The translations under genes were made by a program, and so were the position numbers. The notes under the pieces are model-generated. The model was not told where the DNA came from. It was given only the letters and a program-made list of their open reading frames with translations, and did not search any database. DNA of 64,000 nt from the NCBI GenBank assembly GCA_032717465.1, contig CM064732.1:24760229-24824228 (forward strand). Reading direction: 5' to 3'. This document shows positions 32,173 through 41,934 of this stretch, piece after piece; positions within the stretch are counted from its first letter, which is position 1, and each line of letters starts with the position of its first letter. Source of the stretch: Coenobita brevimanus (taxonomy: Eukaryota > Arthropoda > Malacostraca > Decapoda > Coenobitidae).

Positions 32173-33055
32173 TTAATCCCGCAAAGGGTGGCCGCAGACA
32201 AAACGCCTCCAAGTCGCTCTGTCACCCACCATTTTACTACCCTCCCCCCAACTCACCCCCCCCTCCCTCATATACCTCTCAACTCCATCCCTCCACCTCA
32301 TCCTCGGTCTACCCCTCCCTCTCCCTCCCTCCACCACACCTACATACACCCTCTTAGTCAATCTTTCATTCTTCATTCTCTTCACATGTCCAAACCACCT
32401 CAGTGTATTTCTCCTAATCTTCTCAACCACATCCACATCCACCCCACAACGTTCCGTCACTTCTTCATTCGTCAACCTGTCCCTCCATGTCACTCCACAT
32501 GCTCCTCTCAAGTAACTCATTTCCACTGCTCTCACTCTTGACTTGTTCCCCTCTTGCAAGGTCCATGCCTCGCTTCCATAAGTCTGGGTAGAGATCACAA
32601 TACTATCATGCAGTGACTTCTTAACTTCCATACCCACCTCCCTATTTCTCATCACTGCTTTCAGTGAACCAACAACCTTCCTTCCCTGCTGTACCCTTTC
32701 ACGCACTTCATCCCCCAAAGTTCCATCCTTACTCATTACATTACCCAGGTACTTGAATGCACTCACACTCTCCATATCCTCACCATCCAACCTCACTGTA
32801 CATTCTGTGACTTCATTCCTCTCAAACACCATAACTTTACTTTTGTTTATATTAACTTTCAGATTCCTCCTCCTACACACTGTCTCAGATTCATTCACCA
32901 AACCTTGCAACTTCCATTCATCTTCACTCAACAATACTGTATAATCAGCAAACAACAACACCGGAATCTTCCAAATCTCACCCTCATTCATTAAAGCCAC
33001 CCCCACATCCACTGCCCTACCCTGCACCTCCTTTACAACCCCATCCATGTATATA
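32173..33055 (-). pseudogene. R2 reverse transcriptase, catalytic box and C-terminal part
   Basis: An open stretch of almost 300 codons continues the RT after element M2. It begins INIYMDGVVKEVQGRAVDV and carries the active-site box as LLFADYTVLLSE. The second catalytic Asp (expected FADD, as in R3 at ~45,925 and R1 at ~10,740) is Tyr here, a single base change at 32,943 on this strand (GAT to TAT). The rest includes VSAFKYLGNVMSKDG, YGSEAWTL and LRWFGHVKRM, the C-terminal motifs common to RTE/CR1-like proteins, then a basic Arg/Gly-rich tail. The uninterrupted length shows that the frame was recently under selection or is young. With the Asp lost, the enzyme should be inactive. Confidence 0.88.
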
Positions 33056-33833
33056 TTAATCCGCCGCATCCCGGAGACGTGAATTCACGTCCTCACATGA
33101 TGTGCACTCATATCCCGGAGACGTGAATTAACGCGGCAACATTGCAAAGTCCCTAATTTGCACAATTTTCATTTTTCGTGAGTGATTTCGCGAGTGATTT
33201 TTGGCACGTATACACGGGACACCTTCCTCTATTCCTCTACAAGATACCAAGCAGGGACAGTGCCTTACACCGCATAACCTCTCCCCCCCCCTGCACGCCA
33301 TTGTCTCGGCAATTCACCTGTTACTAGTGACCTGGCCAATAAACACATTCAGGGCCAGAGTGATTCCCCAATCGATGACAATGTGGAGGACAAAGTTTAC
33401 ATAGCATTAGAGGAAGAAACTGTCAGAAATGATGATCAGGTAATGTGGGAAAAAAAGGTCATGAATGGTGATGAGTTAGTGAGTGAAACAATGTTTATAA
33501 TGCCTATATTACTGTTTGAAAACCAATTTACTCTTGTACTACATATAAATTCGTACCAAGTAAATAAATAAATACTGTTTATGAGTGGATAAAATAGTTA
33601 CCCTCCCACAGAACTCGTTTTCTTTGGTGCCAGCCTGTTAGAAAACCCAGTCAGGTAAGGAAGTACTCGTACCTAGATCGAGTATTTTAAACCTCAGGTG
33701 AGCAATTTCTCTATGAATTTTCGATGTTTCTCACCAAAAGCGGATGTTTGAGCCCCCCCCCAAAAAAAAGGTCCAAAAATGTCGGGACTGGGGCGTACCA
33801 CTGCCCAGAAAACGTCGGGATGGGGCGGGTTAA
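33056..33833. mobile_element. M2: piggyBac-like non-autonomous element with TTAA target duplication, inside the R2 RT
   Basis: TTAA at 33,056-33,059 and 33,830-33,833; the element is 33,060-33,829 (770 bp). Ends are TCCGCCGCATCCCG on the left and, read inward from the right, CCCGCCCCATCCCG, a clear inverted repeat. A perfect 16-bp palindrome GACGTGAATTCACGTC at 33,076-33,091 recurs in slightly changed form at 33,120-33,133, 44 bp away. At the right end GTCGGGAC/GTCGGGAT recur 33 bp apart (33,781 and 33,814). Inside, a plus-strand frame at 33,383-33,571 is acidic (EDKVYIALEEETVRNDD). It could be the remnant of a transposase N-terminus, but this is a guess. The other R copies are uninterrupted at this point, so the target site is confirmed. 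Confidence 0.85.
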
Positions 33834-34400
33834 ACAGCCGTGGAGACATCACACAACCCTGTTTCAGTCCCACATTGAGATCAAAGAACTCACTCAGCTC
33901 ACCATCCACTTGCACCGTAGCCCTAGCTCCTTCGTACATACTCTTCACAGCATTCAACAATTTCCCATCCACTCCATATATTCTTAATACCATCCACATA
34001 CCTTGCCTGTCTATTCTGTCATAAGCTTTCTCCAAGTCCATGAAGGCAGCATACACTTTCTTTCCCTTCTCTAGATACTTCTTCACTAAACATCTGATAA
34101 CAAATATCTGAACGACACACCCTTTTCCCTTCCTACAGTAAATCCCCCTTGTTCTTCTCCAACTAGCTCCTCTGTCATATGCCTAACCCTATCAATGAGT
34201 ATTCTACCATGTATTTTACCAGTCACACTAAGAAGGCAAATACCCCTATGGTTACCACATACTTCTCTCTCCCCTTTTCCTTTATATAAAGGAACAATTA
34301 TACCTAATTTCCAGTCCTCTGGAACCCTTCTCTCTTCCCAAGCCAATCTACACAACTTCCATATCCACTCCACAACAATCTCACCCCCATACCTAAGCAT
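33834..34400 (-). pseudogene. R2 reverse transcriptase, fingers and palm
   Basis: The fingers read WKLGIIVPLYKGKGERE and NHRGICLLSVTGKIHGRIL (34,200-34,340), then GEEQGGFTVGR. After a one-base frame shift near 34,120 comes the palm, AAFMDLEKAYDRIDRQGMW (33,994-34,050), with the first catalytic Asp intact. GLKQGCVMSPRLFN follows, up to the M2 boundary. These are the standard RT blocks 1-4 of an endonuclease-bearing LINE. Each part is otherwise open. It is translated together with the C-terminal part once M2 is ignored. Confidence 0.88.
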
Positions 34401-34421
34401 TTCACCACACAGTCCATCAAA

Positions 34422-35117
34422 TCATTGGGGCTTCCCCAACTTGATCTTCTTCATTGCTTCCACTACTTCCGTCCTACTGATCTCTTCCTCCCTCCTCTCA
34501 TCTCTTCTTCTCCCAGCCATTCCCCAACCACTTATACTCACACTGCTGTCACTCTCTACATTCAACAAATTCTCAAAGCACTCCTTCAATCTCCTCAATT
34601 TCTCTCTCTTCTCCACCAACAATCTATTATTCCTATTTTTCACTCCCCTACTATTTCCTCTTTCACACTGACTTACTTTCTTTACCTCCTTCCAAAACAA
34701 TTTCTTACTCTTCCTCCATTTCACACTCAGATTCCTCTCAAACTCTTCATCCACTTTCTTCTTACTCTCCTTCACCAGTCTCTTCACCTCCCTTCTCCTA
34801 CTCACATATACCTCTCTCTTCTCTCTCTCATCTTCTCCCCTACCTCTACTCACTAACCATTCACTATATGCCTTCTTCTTTTGTTCCACAGCTCGTTTCA
34901 CCTCATCATTCCACCATGCTGTCCCTTGCACACCCTTGCATCTCCTCCTCACTCCACAAACCACCTCACACGCTGCGCCTATCTCTTCTGTAAATATCTT
35001 ACATACGTCTTCCACCCCTTCCATCTGCTCTAGCTCATACCTTCCCAATCTTTCTTCCACTATGCTCTTATACTCTGCCATTTTCTCACTATCTTGCAAA
35101 TTCTCCACTCTTCTCAC
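34422..35117 (-). pseudogene. R2 linker between endonuclease and RT
   Basis: An open frame of 231 codons, highly charged and probably helical (for example REVKRLVKESKKKVDEEFER), ending at VEAMKKIKLGKPQ just before the RT fingers. It is in frame with the endonuclease upstream (separated only by two stop codons at 35,130-35,147) and with the RT fingers downstream (one stop near 34,418). This is the usual LINE inter-domain region with a HAWW-like AWWNDEVKRAV segment (about 34,890-34,930). Confidence 0.8.
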
Positions 35118-35144
35118 AGGAGCTGTTTCCTCCTATCTTCCCCT

Positions 35145-35950
35145 TCATCTCCTCAACCATTTTCTTTGCAGCTTTACCTTGGCCATCACTAAGTGATGGT
35201 CTGAGACTCCATGGTCTGAGACTCCATTCCCCCACCCTCTCCACACTCTTGCATCCAACACTTGTCTTCTCATTCGCTCATCCACACACACGTAGTCTAT
35301 CATTGCCTTTCGTTCAACAAGTTCACCATCCATTCTCCTCATTACTCTCCATGTATACCGGCGGATCATCTTATGTCGAAAGTAGGTGTTGGCTATTGCC
35401 AACCCCTTAACAGCACAGACGTCCACCAAAGCACTACCATTCCTATCTACGTCAGCTGGCACACCCCACTGACCAACCACTCCATTCACTTGTACATTCC
35501 TAACTTTGCCATTCATGTCTCCAATCAAGAGCACCCTCTCGCTCCTCTCAAATTTGTCCATACATGCTTCTACTCTCGTCAAAAACTCATCTTTCACTCT
35601 TGCCAGTCGGTCCTCTGTTGGAGCATACATACATACAATCGCCCATGCTTGTATACCTACTTTCATCCTCACCCATACAATCCTTGCACCCACTGTTCCA
35701 TACTCTCTTATATTCTCCTTCCACTTCTTGCTTCTCATCAGACATACTCCCTCTCTTGCCCTCTCATTCTCATTAACTCCCACACATATACCTAAACCAT
35801 ATTCCCATTCTCTCACCCTTTCACCTTCCATTTAATTTCAGTCAATCCACATATATCCACTCTTGCATCCTCAAGTACCTGAACTATCTCTCTCTCTTTC
35901 ACTTCATCATTCACTCCTCTCACATTCCATGTTCCCACCCTCAGAATATC
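35145..35950 (-). pseudogene. R2 apurinic-type endonuclease domain
   Basis: The endonuclease nicks target DNA to prime reverse transcription. The main open frame, 35,145-35,831, contains WAIVCMYAPTEDR, VLLIGDMNGKVRN (the GDxN catalytic motif), GSALVDVCAVKGLAIANTYF and MIDYVCVDERM. It ends with the SDH motif. The N-terminal part upstream of 35,831 (EN start near 35,920, with a stop) is shifted. The SDH region carries an exact 15-bp duplication (35,198-35,212 and 35,213-35,227), so the protein reads GVSDHGVSDHHLV. In R5 the same place reads RLSDHYLVLV. Confidence 0.88.
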
Positions 35951-36120
35951 CTTTGTCTGTTCCAAAGTCATCAACGTATGGTCCGTCCTGGTTCGAGGCG
36001 CTTTATTCGCTTTTCTAGTTAGTTCGTTTTACTGGGTGGGGCACCAACCCACCACCAACCCTTTTAGTCGCCTCGTACGACAAGCAGGGATACTGGGGTA
36101 GTATTCTTGAAACCCCCCTA

Positions 36121-37540
36121 CCCCCAGGGGGGTATGTCATTCAGTAAAAGCTGGAGTCATCATCATCATCATAATTAGTATCTTATTTTCAATTTCATCT
36201 GGTATCATCATCATCATCATTACTATCATCAGAGTTATATCTCATAAAATGGATATTAAAGTAAAAAAATGAGGGAACAATCATACCCGTATTATTTTTG
36301 CAGAACAATACTTCAGCAATATTGCTCACTGCCAATCCATCGCCTTTCTAGGTTACAATACTTCCCTAGTTGACTGCAATTTATAGGTTTCAGGCATCAG
36401 GAAGTAATGGTAGGTGTGATCTGAGGTGTGGTGGTTAGAATTCTCGCAGAAATGGTGGTAGCCACTGCAGATAATTTCGGGTGTTAAGATGCTAAGATCA
36501 GATTTTTAGTCACCGTAGTGATAATGATAGAGCTCGTTTGTTGTTATAGTAGCCTTGGAGATGGTGGCAGTTTTGATTATTGAGTCGTTGTTGTAGTGGT
36601 GCTGGTGATGTATTGTTAAAAGTAAGAGAGCACAGTGAGAAAAGTGATGTTTACTCAATATTCAACTGAGAAATGAGCAGCCCGACACGATCCGGCCTGG
36701 CCAGACACTACAGTCCCTGACTACGTGGTTTTCAGAGGCTAATAACTCTAATAACTCTTCTGCTATGTGACATAGGGATGAGATTCTTTTAGCAGGTAGT
36801 AGATACATTTTATTTTTAATTATATATATTTACTCATGAGACCAAAGAAAACCCTTGGAATCCCAGCCGTCCAAGGGAATGTACCAAGGGCTTCAACTGA
36901 CATACTCTACTACGAAACTGAATTTAAAAACATTTCCTGTTGTAACACTGTGTTTACTTGTATTAATTCTAACAAATAAATTTCGGATATTATGCTCATA
37001 ATTTTACATGAACTTTTTTTTTTTTTTTTTTATGTTTAGGGGGTGAAATCAGCAAGGGTAATCGCCCCATTTCTGGGTTTTATAATTCGATCAATAGCCA
37101 AAAATTAACAGAGACAGTTCGTTGGTGCGGCATGTCGGGGGCAGAGAACTGAACATTGCGTGTGTGATAAAAGCTACAGCGCCTTTCTGTATGCACATCC
37201 AGAAAAAAAACGTGAGAGAGAGAGAACACGTGAGAGGGTAAATATTTTAGTTAAATTATTCCCTTGTTATTATTCAACTACCTCACCAGAAATATTTAAA
37301 GTTTACACCAAGATGAAATTATGATGATAGGCGTATGTACAAACGCTCGCTCGCTCATCAAGCTCCCACAAAGTGCACTTCATTGGCTAAGAATTTTGGT
37401 ATGTATGATATGGTTAGGGTCGTGATCTGATTTTTACGCTAGCTGGGTAAATAATGTTAGTGTTGGTATCTGTGGTACACTAGCTGGGTAAATAATGTTA
37501 GTGTTGGTATCTGTGGTTAAGATGGTCATACTGCAAGGTG
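36121..37540. other. No gene recognised
   Basis: Contains TCATCATCATCAT runs at 36,160-36,240, then G/T-rich degenerate repeats to about 36,640, then AT-rich DNA. A 35-bp text (ACTAGCTGGGTAAATAATGT and following) is tandemly duplicated at about 37,438-37,510. Confidence 0.5.
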
Positions 37541-37544
37541 TGCA

Positions 37545-37610
37545 TGCTAGAGGCAGCAGTTGTTATCGCCCGCCCATAGGTGACAGAGTGATAATGTTTT
37601 TGCCTGCCTT

Positions 37611-37670
<60 letters not shown>

Positions 37671-38100
37671 CCCATTATATCTCATGAACGGCTTGAGTTA
37701 TCAACATGAAACCTTTAGGGTATCAAGATATGGACAAAATCTTGGCCGATTTCGAAAATGGGCCCTCGGGGGTCAAGGTCAAGGTCATCGAAATGGCTGT
37801 CAAAGATCAACTGGTTTTATCGTCCGCCATTAGCATCATTATATCTCATGATCAGCTTGAGTTATGAACATTAAACCTTCAGAGTATGAAGATATCGTCA
37901 AAATTTTGGACGAGTTCGAATATAGGCACTCGGAGTCAAGGTCAAAGTCACCCAAATGGCTACCAGTGGTCAACTAGTTTCTATTGCTCGCCTTTATCAC
38001 CATTATATCTCATGAATGGCTTGAGTTATCAACATGAAACTTTCGGCGTATCAAGATATGGCCTAACTCTTAGAGTTGGCAAACAGCATAATCTGGCGGA
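37545..38100 (+). repeat. Composite repeat A3: same family as A1
   Basis: Starts with CGCCCGCCCATAGGTGACAG, then GATAATGTTTTTGCCTGCC, (GT)28 at 37,614-37,669, then units with TATATCTCATGAACGGCTTG, AAACCTTTAGGGTATCAAGA and GGTCAAGGTCAAGGTCA (37,771-37,787). A second GTCAAGGTCAAAGTCA lies at about 37,935. It ends near GGCAAACAGCATAATCTGGC, like the A1 end (GGCCAACCAGGAGATATTCT). The overlapping plus-strand open frames are repeat-driven. Confidence 0.75.
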
Positions 38101-39185
38101 CGAACTGCGTTCTCCTAAGCATACACCAAGTTGTGATAGTTTATGGGAAGCTTTACTAATGTAGCAAGTTGTATAACCATACATGTAGTTTGCTGTCGTC
38201 GTCACTGTTGTAGATTTAGGGGTTTTAATTACAGTTTTGGCACAACATTTGACTTGAGATGATTACATTTTACAGTTTCTTGCCATACTGGATTTGATCA
38301 TCATGAGCATCATAATCTAGTATCTACATCTGAAACAGTCCTCTTCACTTTAGGATTGAATCTTCTACTCAGAGAGGGAGTGGAAGAATTAGTACCTTCC
38401 CATGCTGGCTGGGTATGAACCATGGAGAGGTGTCTAGTAAGAGCCATGCATGGGCAAATGGAAGTGATGAAGTAGTAGGTTATGTATTGTACCAACTTCC
38501 TACTTCCTAGCTCATTTAAGATGCTATGACTCACTCTCACCTGAAATTAAACGTTCTGGCCATAGCTAGAATAGTTGCTAGAGCTGTTCCGATCATGAAA
38601 GTGTTAATGGTACCGAGATTAACACTCTGAGCCCCCTTTACTCACTCCTAACTTTATAAAATCGTCTGACATAAACTGAAATAAATACGACACCCACAAC
38701 AAGGTGAACACGAGAGTATCAGAAATGAAATTTTTTGTTCGTGTGTCTCCTTACATCTGACTGTAGACAGAAACAATAAACCCCATATCCCACGTACCCA
38801 CAGATGAAACCGCACACCCCGACATGATTTGTCAGACTTGGCCCATTGGTTGTATTGTAACATGTAACAGACTGATTTGTTACTTATCCATCGTCACAAT
38901 ATCCGGATCAGTGGAAAATCTGGTGCTTTTTGCTCATCTCTAATATAACAATATCCAGCAAAATTTAGCAATATTCGGCTCAGAAACGGGAAGCAATCAA
39001 TTATACTATGCAATTTCTGGTGACGAGATGTATCATCCGACTTAGGCATGGGAGCCAATTGGCACTTATGAAAACTCCATAATGCGGCAACCAATCACAG
39101 TTGTTGCGGGAGCATCCCACCCGACACGCCAAGCCGACTGTCATTATCATGCTGCCATACAGTGATGATGTAACGGTGTGCTCTA
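38101..39185. other. No gene recognised; may include the 5' terminal region of the Tigger element
   Basis: Mixed DNA. A perfect 9-bp inverted repeat, AGTGTTAAT...ATTAACACT, occurs at about 38,598-38,624. I could not identify a Tigger terminal repeat with confidence. Confidence 0.4.
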
Positions 39186-39690
39186 CATTTGTGACCCAGG
39201 CAGTGCCTAACCCTAGTGCTGTGACTTAGTTTGTGGCATCTCTTGCCTCACCTATATCTGTAGTGCTGTGACTAAACTTGTGGCCCCTCAGTGCTCCTTG
39301 CTCATGTGCTCTGACCACTGCACACGAAGGATGTACACCTGTACGTGTGTTGCACATGTGTGACCCGTGCAGTGGCTACCCCCCAGTGCTGTGACTTAGC
39401 CTGTGGCCCCACGCGCCTCACTCATTGCTGTAGTGCTGTGACTTCCCTTGTGGCCCCTCAGTGCTCATTACCCTAGTGCTCTGAGTACTTTAAAATGAGG
39501 ATGTAGTGTATACAGTTATGTGCATTTGCGATCCATGTGATGGCTATCACCTCCATGCTGTGACTGCCTGTGGCCCCTCGTGCCTCGGCCGTTCCTGTAG
39601 TCCTGTGACATTCTTTGTGGCTCATCAGTGGTCCGTGACCTAGTGCTTTGACTACTGTACCCTAGTTCTGTGTGATGGCTGAGTTTGTCG
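39186..39690 (+). repeat. 168-bp tandem repeat, three units plus a short fourth
   Basis: Units start at 39,186, 39,355, 39,523 and (truncated) 39,691, with spacings of 169, 168 and 168 bp. Each has CATKTGTGACCC-like start text, then CAGTGCTGTGACTTAG, CTGTAGTGCTGTGACT, TGTGGCCCCTCAGTGCTC and a 3' part with GAAGGATGTACA or GAGGATGTAGTG. The array ends 40 bp before the open frame of the Tigger transposase relic, so it lies in the 5' region of that element. Confidence 0.85.
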
Positions 39691-39730
39691 CATTTGTGGC
39701 GCTACCCTGCTGCTGCAAGTCCTGGTTGCT

Positions 39731-41300
39731 TTGTGCATGGTCCTAGTTATTGTCTCCATGACTCCTCCACCACCTGCTAAGAAATGTCAGGCCATTTTCT
39801 CCATGGAGAAGATGGAGATAATTGACATGACTGAGCAAGGCTGGGCCATTGCAAGGCTGAACTGGCACTTACGACATACCCTGGACCATGCAGCAGGATC
39901 TGTGGAAGAACAAGGACTCCATCAAGATGGCCTTTCAGGGTGAACATGGAACGACTGTTTGATGGAATGAGCACAAGATGATGGGCAAACCACACTATGG
40001 CGAACTCGAATAGGGCCTGTGTGAAGTGGATTTCAGAGCCTCTGAAGATTGGCTGACTTAGTTCAAACTTTGACATGGGATTTCTAAGAAGAGTACTTGT
40101 GAAGAAGGTTTGGATGAAGACACAGAAGGAGTAGAAGAGTTTTACACAAAGCTTTAAAACCTGAAGATGAAAAAGGTCTGTGTCTCAATCAGGTTTATAA
40201 CGTTGATGAAACTGGTCTCTTCTTCAGGTGTGTCCTAACTAATACCTTGGCTGACAAGAAGGAGAAGTCGATACCTGGTTGTAAGGTGAGCAAAGAGCGT
40301 GTCTTTGTGTTGTGCCAGTGCAACAGGTTCAGATCGTCTGAAACCTGCTATAGTGGGGCATGCAAAACAGCCACGCTGTCTCAGGGAGTTGATGGATAAT
40401 TTCCCAGTGATATATTTCCACTCACTGAAGCCTTGGTTCACAGCCAAGAGCTTCAGAGAGTGGTTTTACAATCATGCTGAAAAGGAGATTATCCATTACC
40501 AAACAGAGAGTCTTGGCCTTGCCCATGATCAAGTGGGCTCTGCTCCTACTTGTTAAAACTTCTGCTCATCCTTCAGGGAAGAAGGTGACTGGGGAGGGAT
40601 GTCATATTAGGATCATGTTTTTGCCCCCTAATTTGACTTCTATCTTGCAACTGATGATTCAGGGTATTATTACGGCAATGAAGCGGCTGTACTGGAAGAG
40701 GTTTATGGAAGACGTGATGGTTGTGCTCGAGGACGAGGAGGAGGCAGCCCAAGGTGAGAACAGGGGAGAGAGGACCTTGGGAAACTTCATGCGTGTTCCC
40801 TCAAATCTGTGATCTATAATTGGACCCAGCCTTGGAGGGAACTCTCTGCTCTTATGCTTGAGCACCGTTGGAACAAGTTCCTCAAGTGTGAAGAGGCCAC
40901 TGCTAACTTCACCGGACTTGTAGCTTATGACTTCGCCCGGTGGATGGAAGCAGTAGAACAGGCAACTTGGGGACACCATCAGTGACTGGCTGAAAGTGGA
41001 TGAAGGATACCCTGGGTATCAGATTATGACCAACCAGGTAATTGTGGAGTCCATGACTGCAGGGGATAATGAGGATGCAGGGAAGGAGAAAGAGGATGGT
41101 GATGAAGTGGCTGATATCCCGAGGCTCCAGCTAGCGAGTAATACGGTGGACGTCCGTCTCAACAAATGCGAACATTCCAATTGCCAGGCCATATTTTCTG
41201 ATGCAGCCGCCTACCTGCAAAATGGCCGCGAAAATTTTATAAGCTGCAGTAGATATGGATCACCAAACAGTCCTCCATCTCGTCGTTTTTTCATCCAGTG
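39731..41300 (+). pseudogene. Tigger/pogo-type DDE transposase relic
   Basis: A DNA transposase of the pogo/Tigger group (CENP-B-like N-terminal helix-turn-helix domains and a DDE core). N-terminus: PPPPAKKCQAIFSMEKMEII (39,765-39,825), the CENP-B-N-like segment. A second DNA-binding segment near 40,030 reads FRASEDWL. Core: VYNVDETGLFFRC (~40,196-40,235) keeps the first Asp. DRLKPAIVGHAKQPRCLREL and NFPVIYFHSLKPWFTAKSF follow (40,330-40,450). The second catalytic block, usually LLLDNCSAHP, reads LLLVKTSAHP (~40,540). The third, usually LQPMDQG, reads LQLMIQG (~40,650). Two of three catalytic Asp are therefore lost, besides several frameshifts and stops. The C-terminal part runs to about 41,300. 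There is no host function evidence. Confidence 0.88.
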
Positions 41301-41361
41301 ACGCCTGAGGATGTTAAATGAAGCATCACAGTAGACTCCACGTCATCCTGTTATTTGGCAA

Positions 41362-41585
41362 TATGTTTACCACCCAGCATTGTAAATGGTTTCCAGGGTT
41401 ACAGGAAATCATTTGGACTATCAGTCACCATAGAGCCACTTGAACTGGAAAGAAGAATAATATATTGAGGAGAAGGATAGGAGAAATAGGATGAGAGGAC
41501 AAACACAGAGAAAAAATGATTGAAATGAAGGAAGAAACAGGCAGCACAGTATGAAGTAAGTGGATGATAGGCACCTCCACCTGCC
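41362..41585 (-). mobile_element. D3: fragment of the family-R leader (derivative truncated at its 3' side)
   Basis: On the minus strand it begins GTGGCAGGTGGAGGTGCC (41,585) and includes CAAATGATTTCCTGTAACCC and ACCATTTACAATGCTGGGTG, matching D1 and D2 over the first ~230 bp. It stops at about 41,362 before the KWVGGG segment, so the R 3' terminus and tail are missing. It adjoins the end of the Tigger relic. Confidence 0.7.
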
Positions 41586-41934
41586 ACAAGGTGATAAGAG
41601 AGTTGTAAAAATTATGATAGTTGTGTTGAAACTGTTGGCACAATGGTAAAAATTCTGGTATTGGGGATGATAGCCGTCAAGAAGTTCATGTTCGTTGCAC
41701 TTTCGTTCATAACTGTGATGAAATCTTGGGTGTTGAGTGAACTGAAAATTATATGTAGTAGTTGAATTGAAGGTGTTGGTTGTTTTGACTAATGATTTTG
41801 GGTATACTGAAGACGTTAATAATTATTATGAAAGTTTGTGTAGTGGCAGTCTGTAAAAAGTTGGCAAAAGTGGCAAAGATATTTCTTTTTAGTGTAAAGA
41901 AAAAAGAACTAAGGGCAACAAGTCCACACCCTGT
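41586..41934. other. No gene recognised
   Basis: T/G-rich degenerate DNA similar to 29.8-30.9 kb. Confidence 0.5.

Larger units (their letters stand above)
32141..36120 (-). mobile_element. R2: best-preserved family-R non-LTR retrotransposon, interrupted by element M2
   Basis: On the minus strand: leader with VGGGLVPHPVKRTN (36,020-36,070), endonuclease (35,145 to ~35,950), linker (34,422-35,117), RT (33,834-34,400 then 32,173-33,055), and a short 3' UTR ending in GGCGTCGGGC. A TAGATAGATGGATAGA tail (32,141-32,162) completes it. The element spans about 3.2 kb without M2. No ORF1 is seen, so it resembles RTE-type elements in layout; the clade is not proven. Lesions are few for this window: a stop pair between endonuclease and linker, one stop before the RT fingers, one frameshift near 34,120, an active-site change, and the M2 insertion. 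Its 5' leader differs upstream of 36,080 from that of R1, D1 and D2, suggesting a subfamily. Confidence 0.88.

Noticed and set aside
35262..35835. 177-codon plus-strand frame
   Set aside because: Antisense to the R2 endonuclease; the minus-strand reading has the GDxN and SDH motifs.
38598..38624. Perfect 9-bp inverted repeat as terminal repeat of a small element or a terminator
   Set aside because: No second terminal repeat, target duplication or associated gene could be found.
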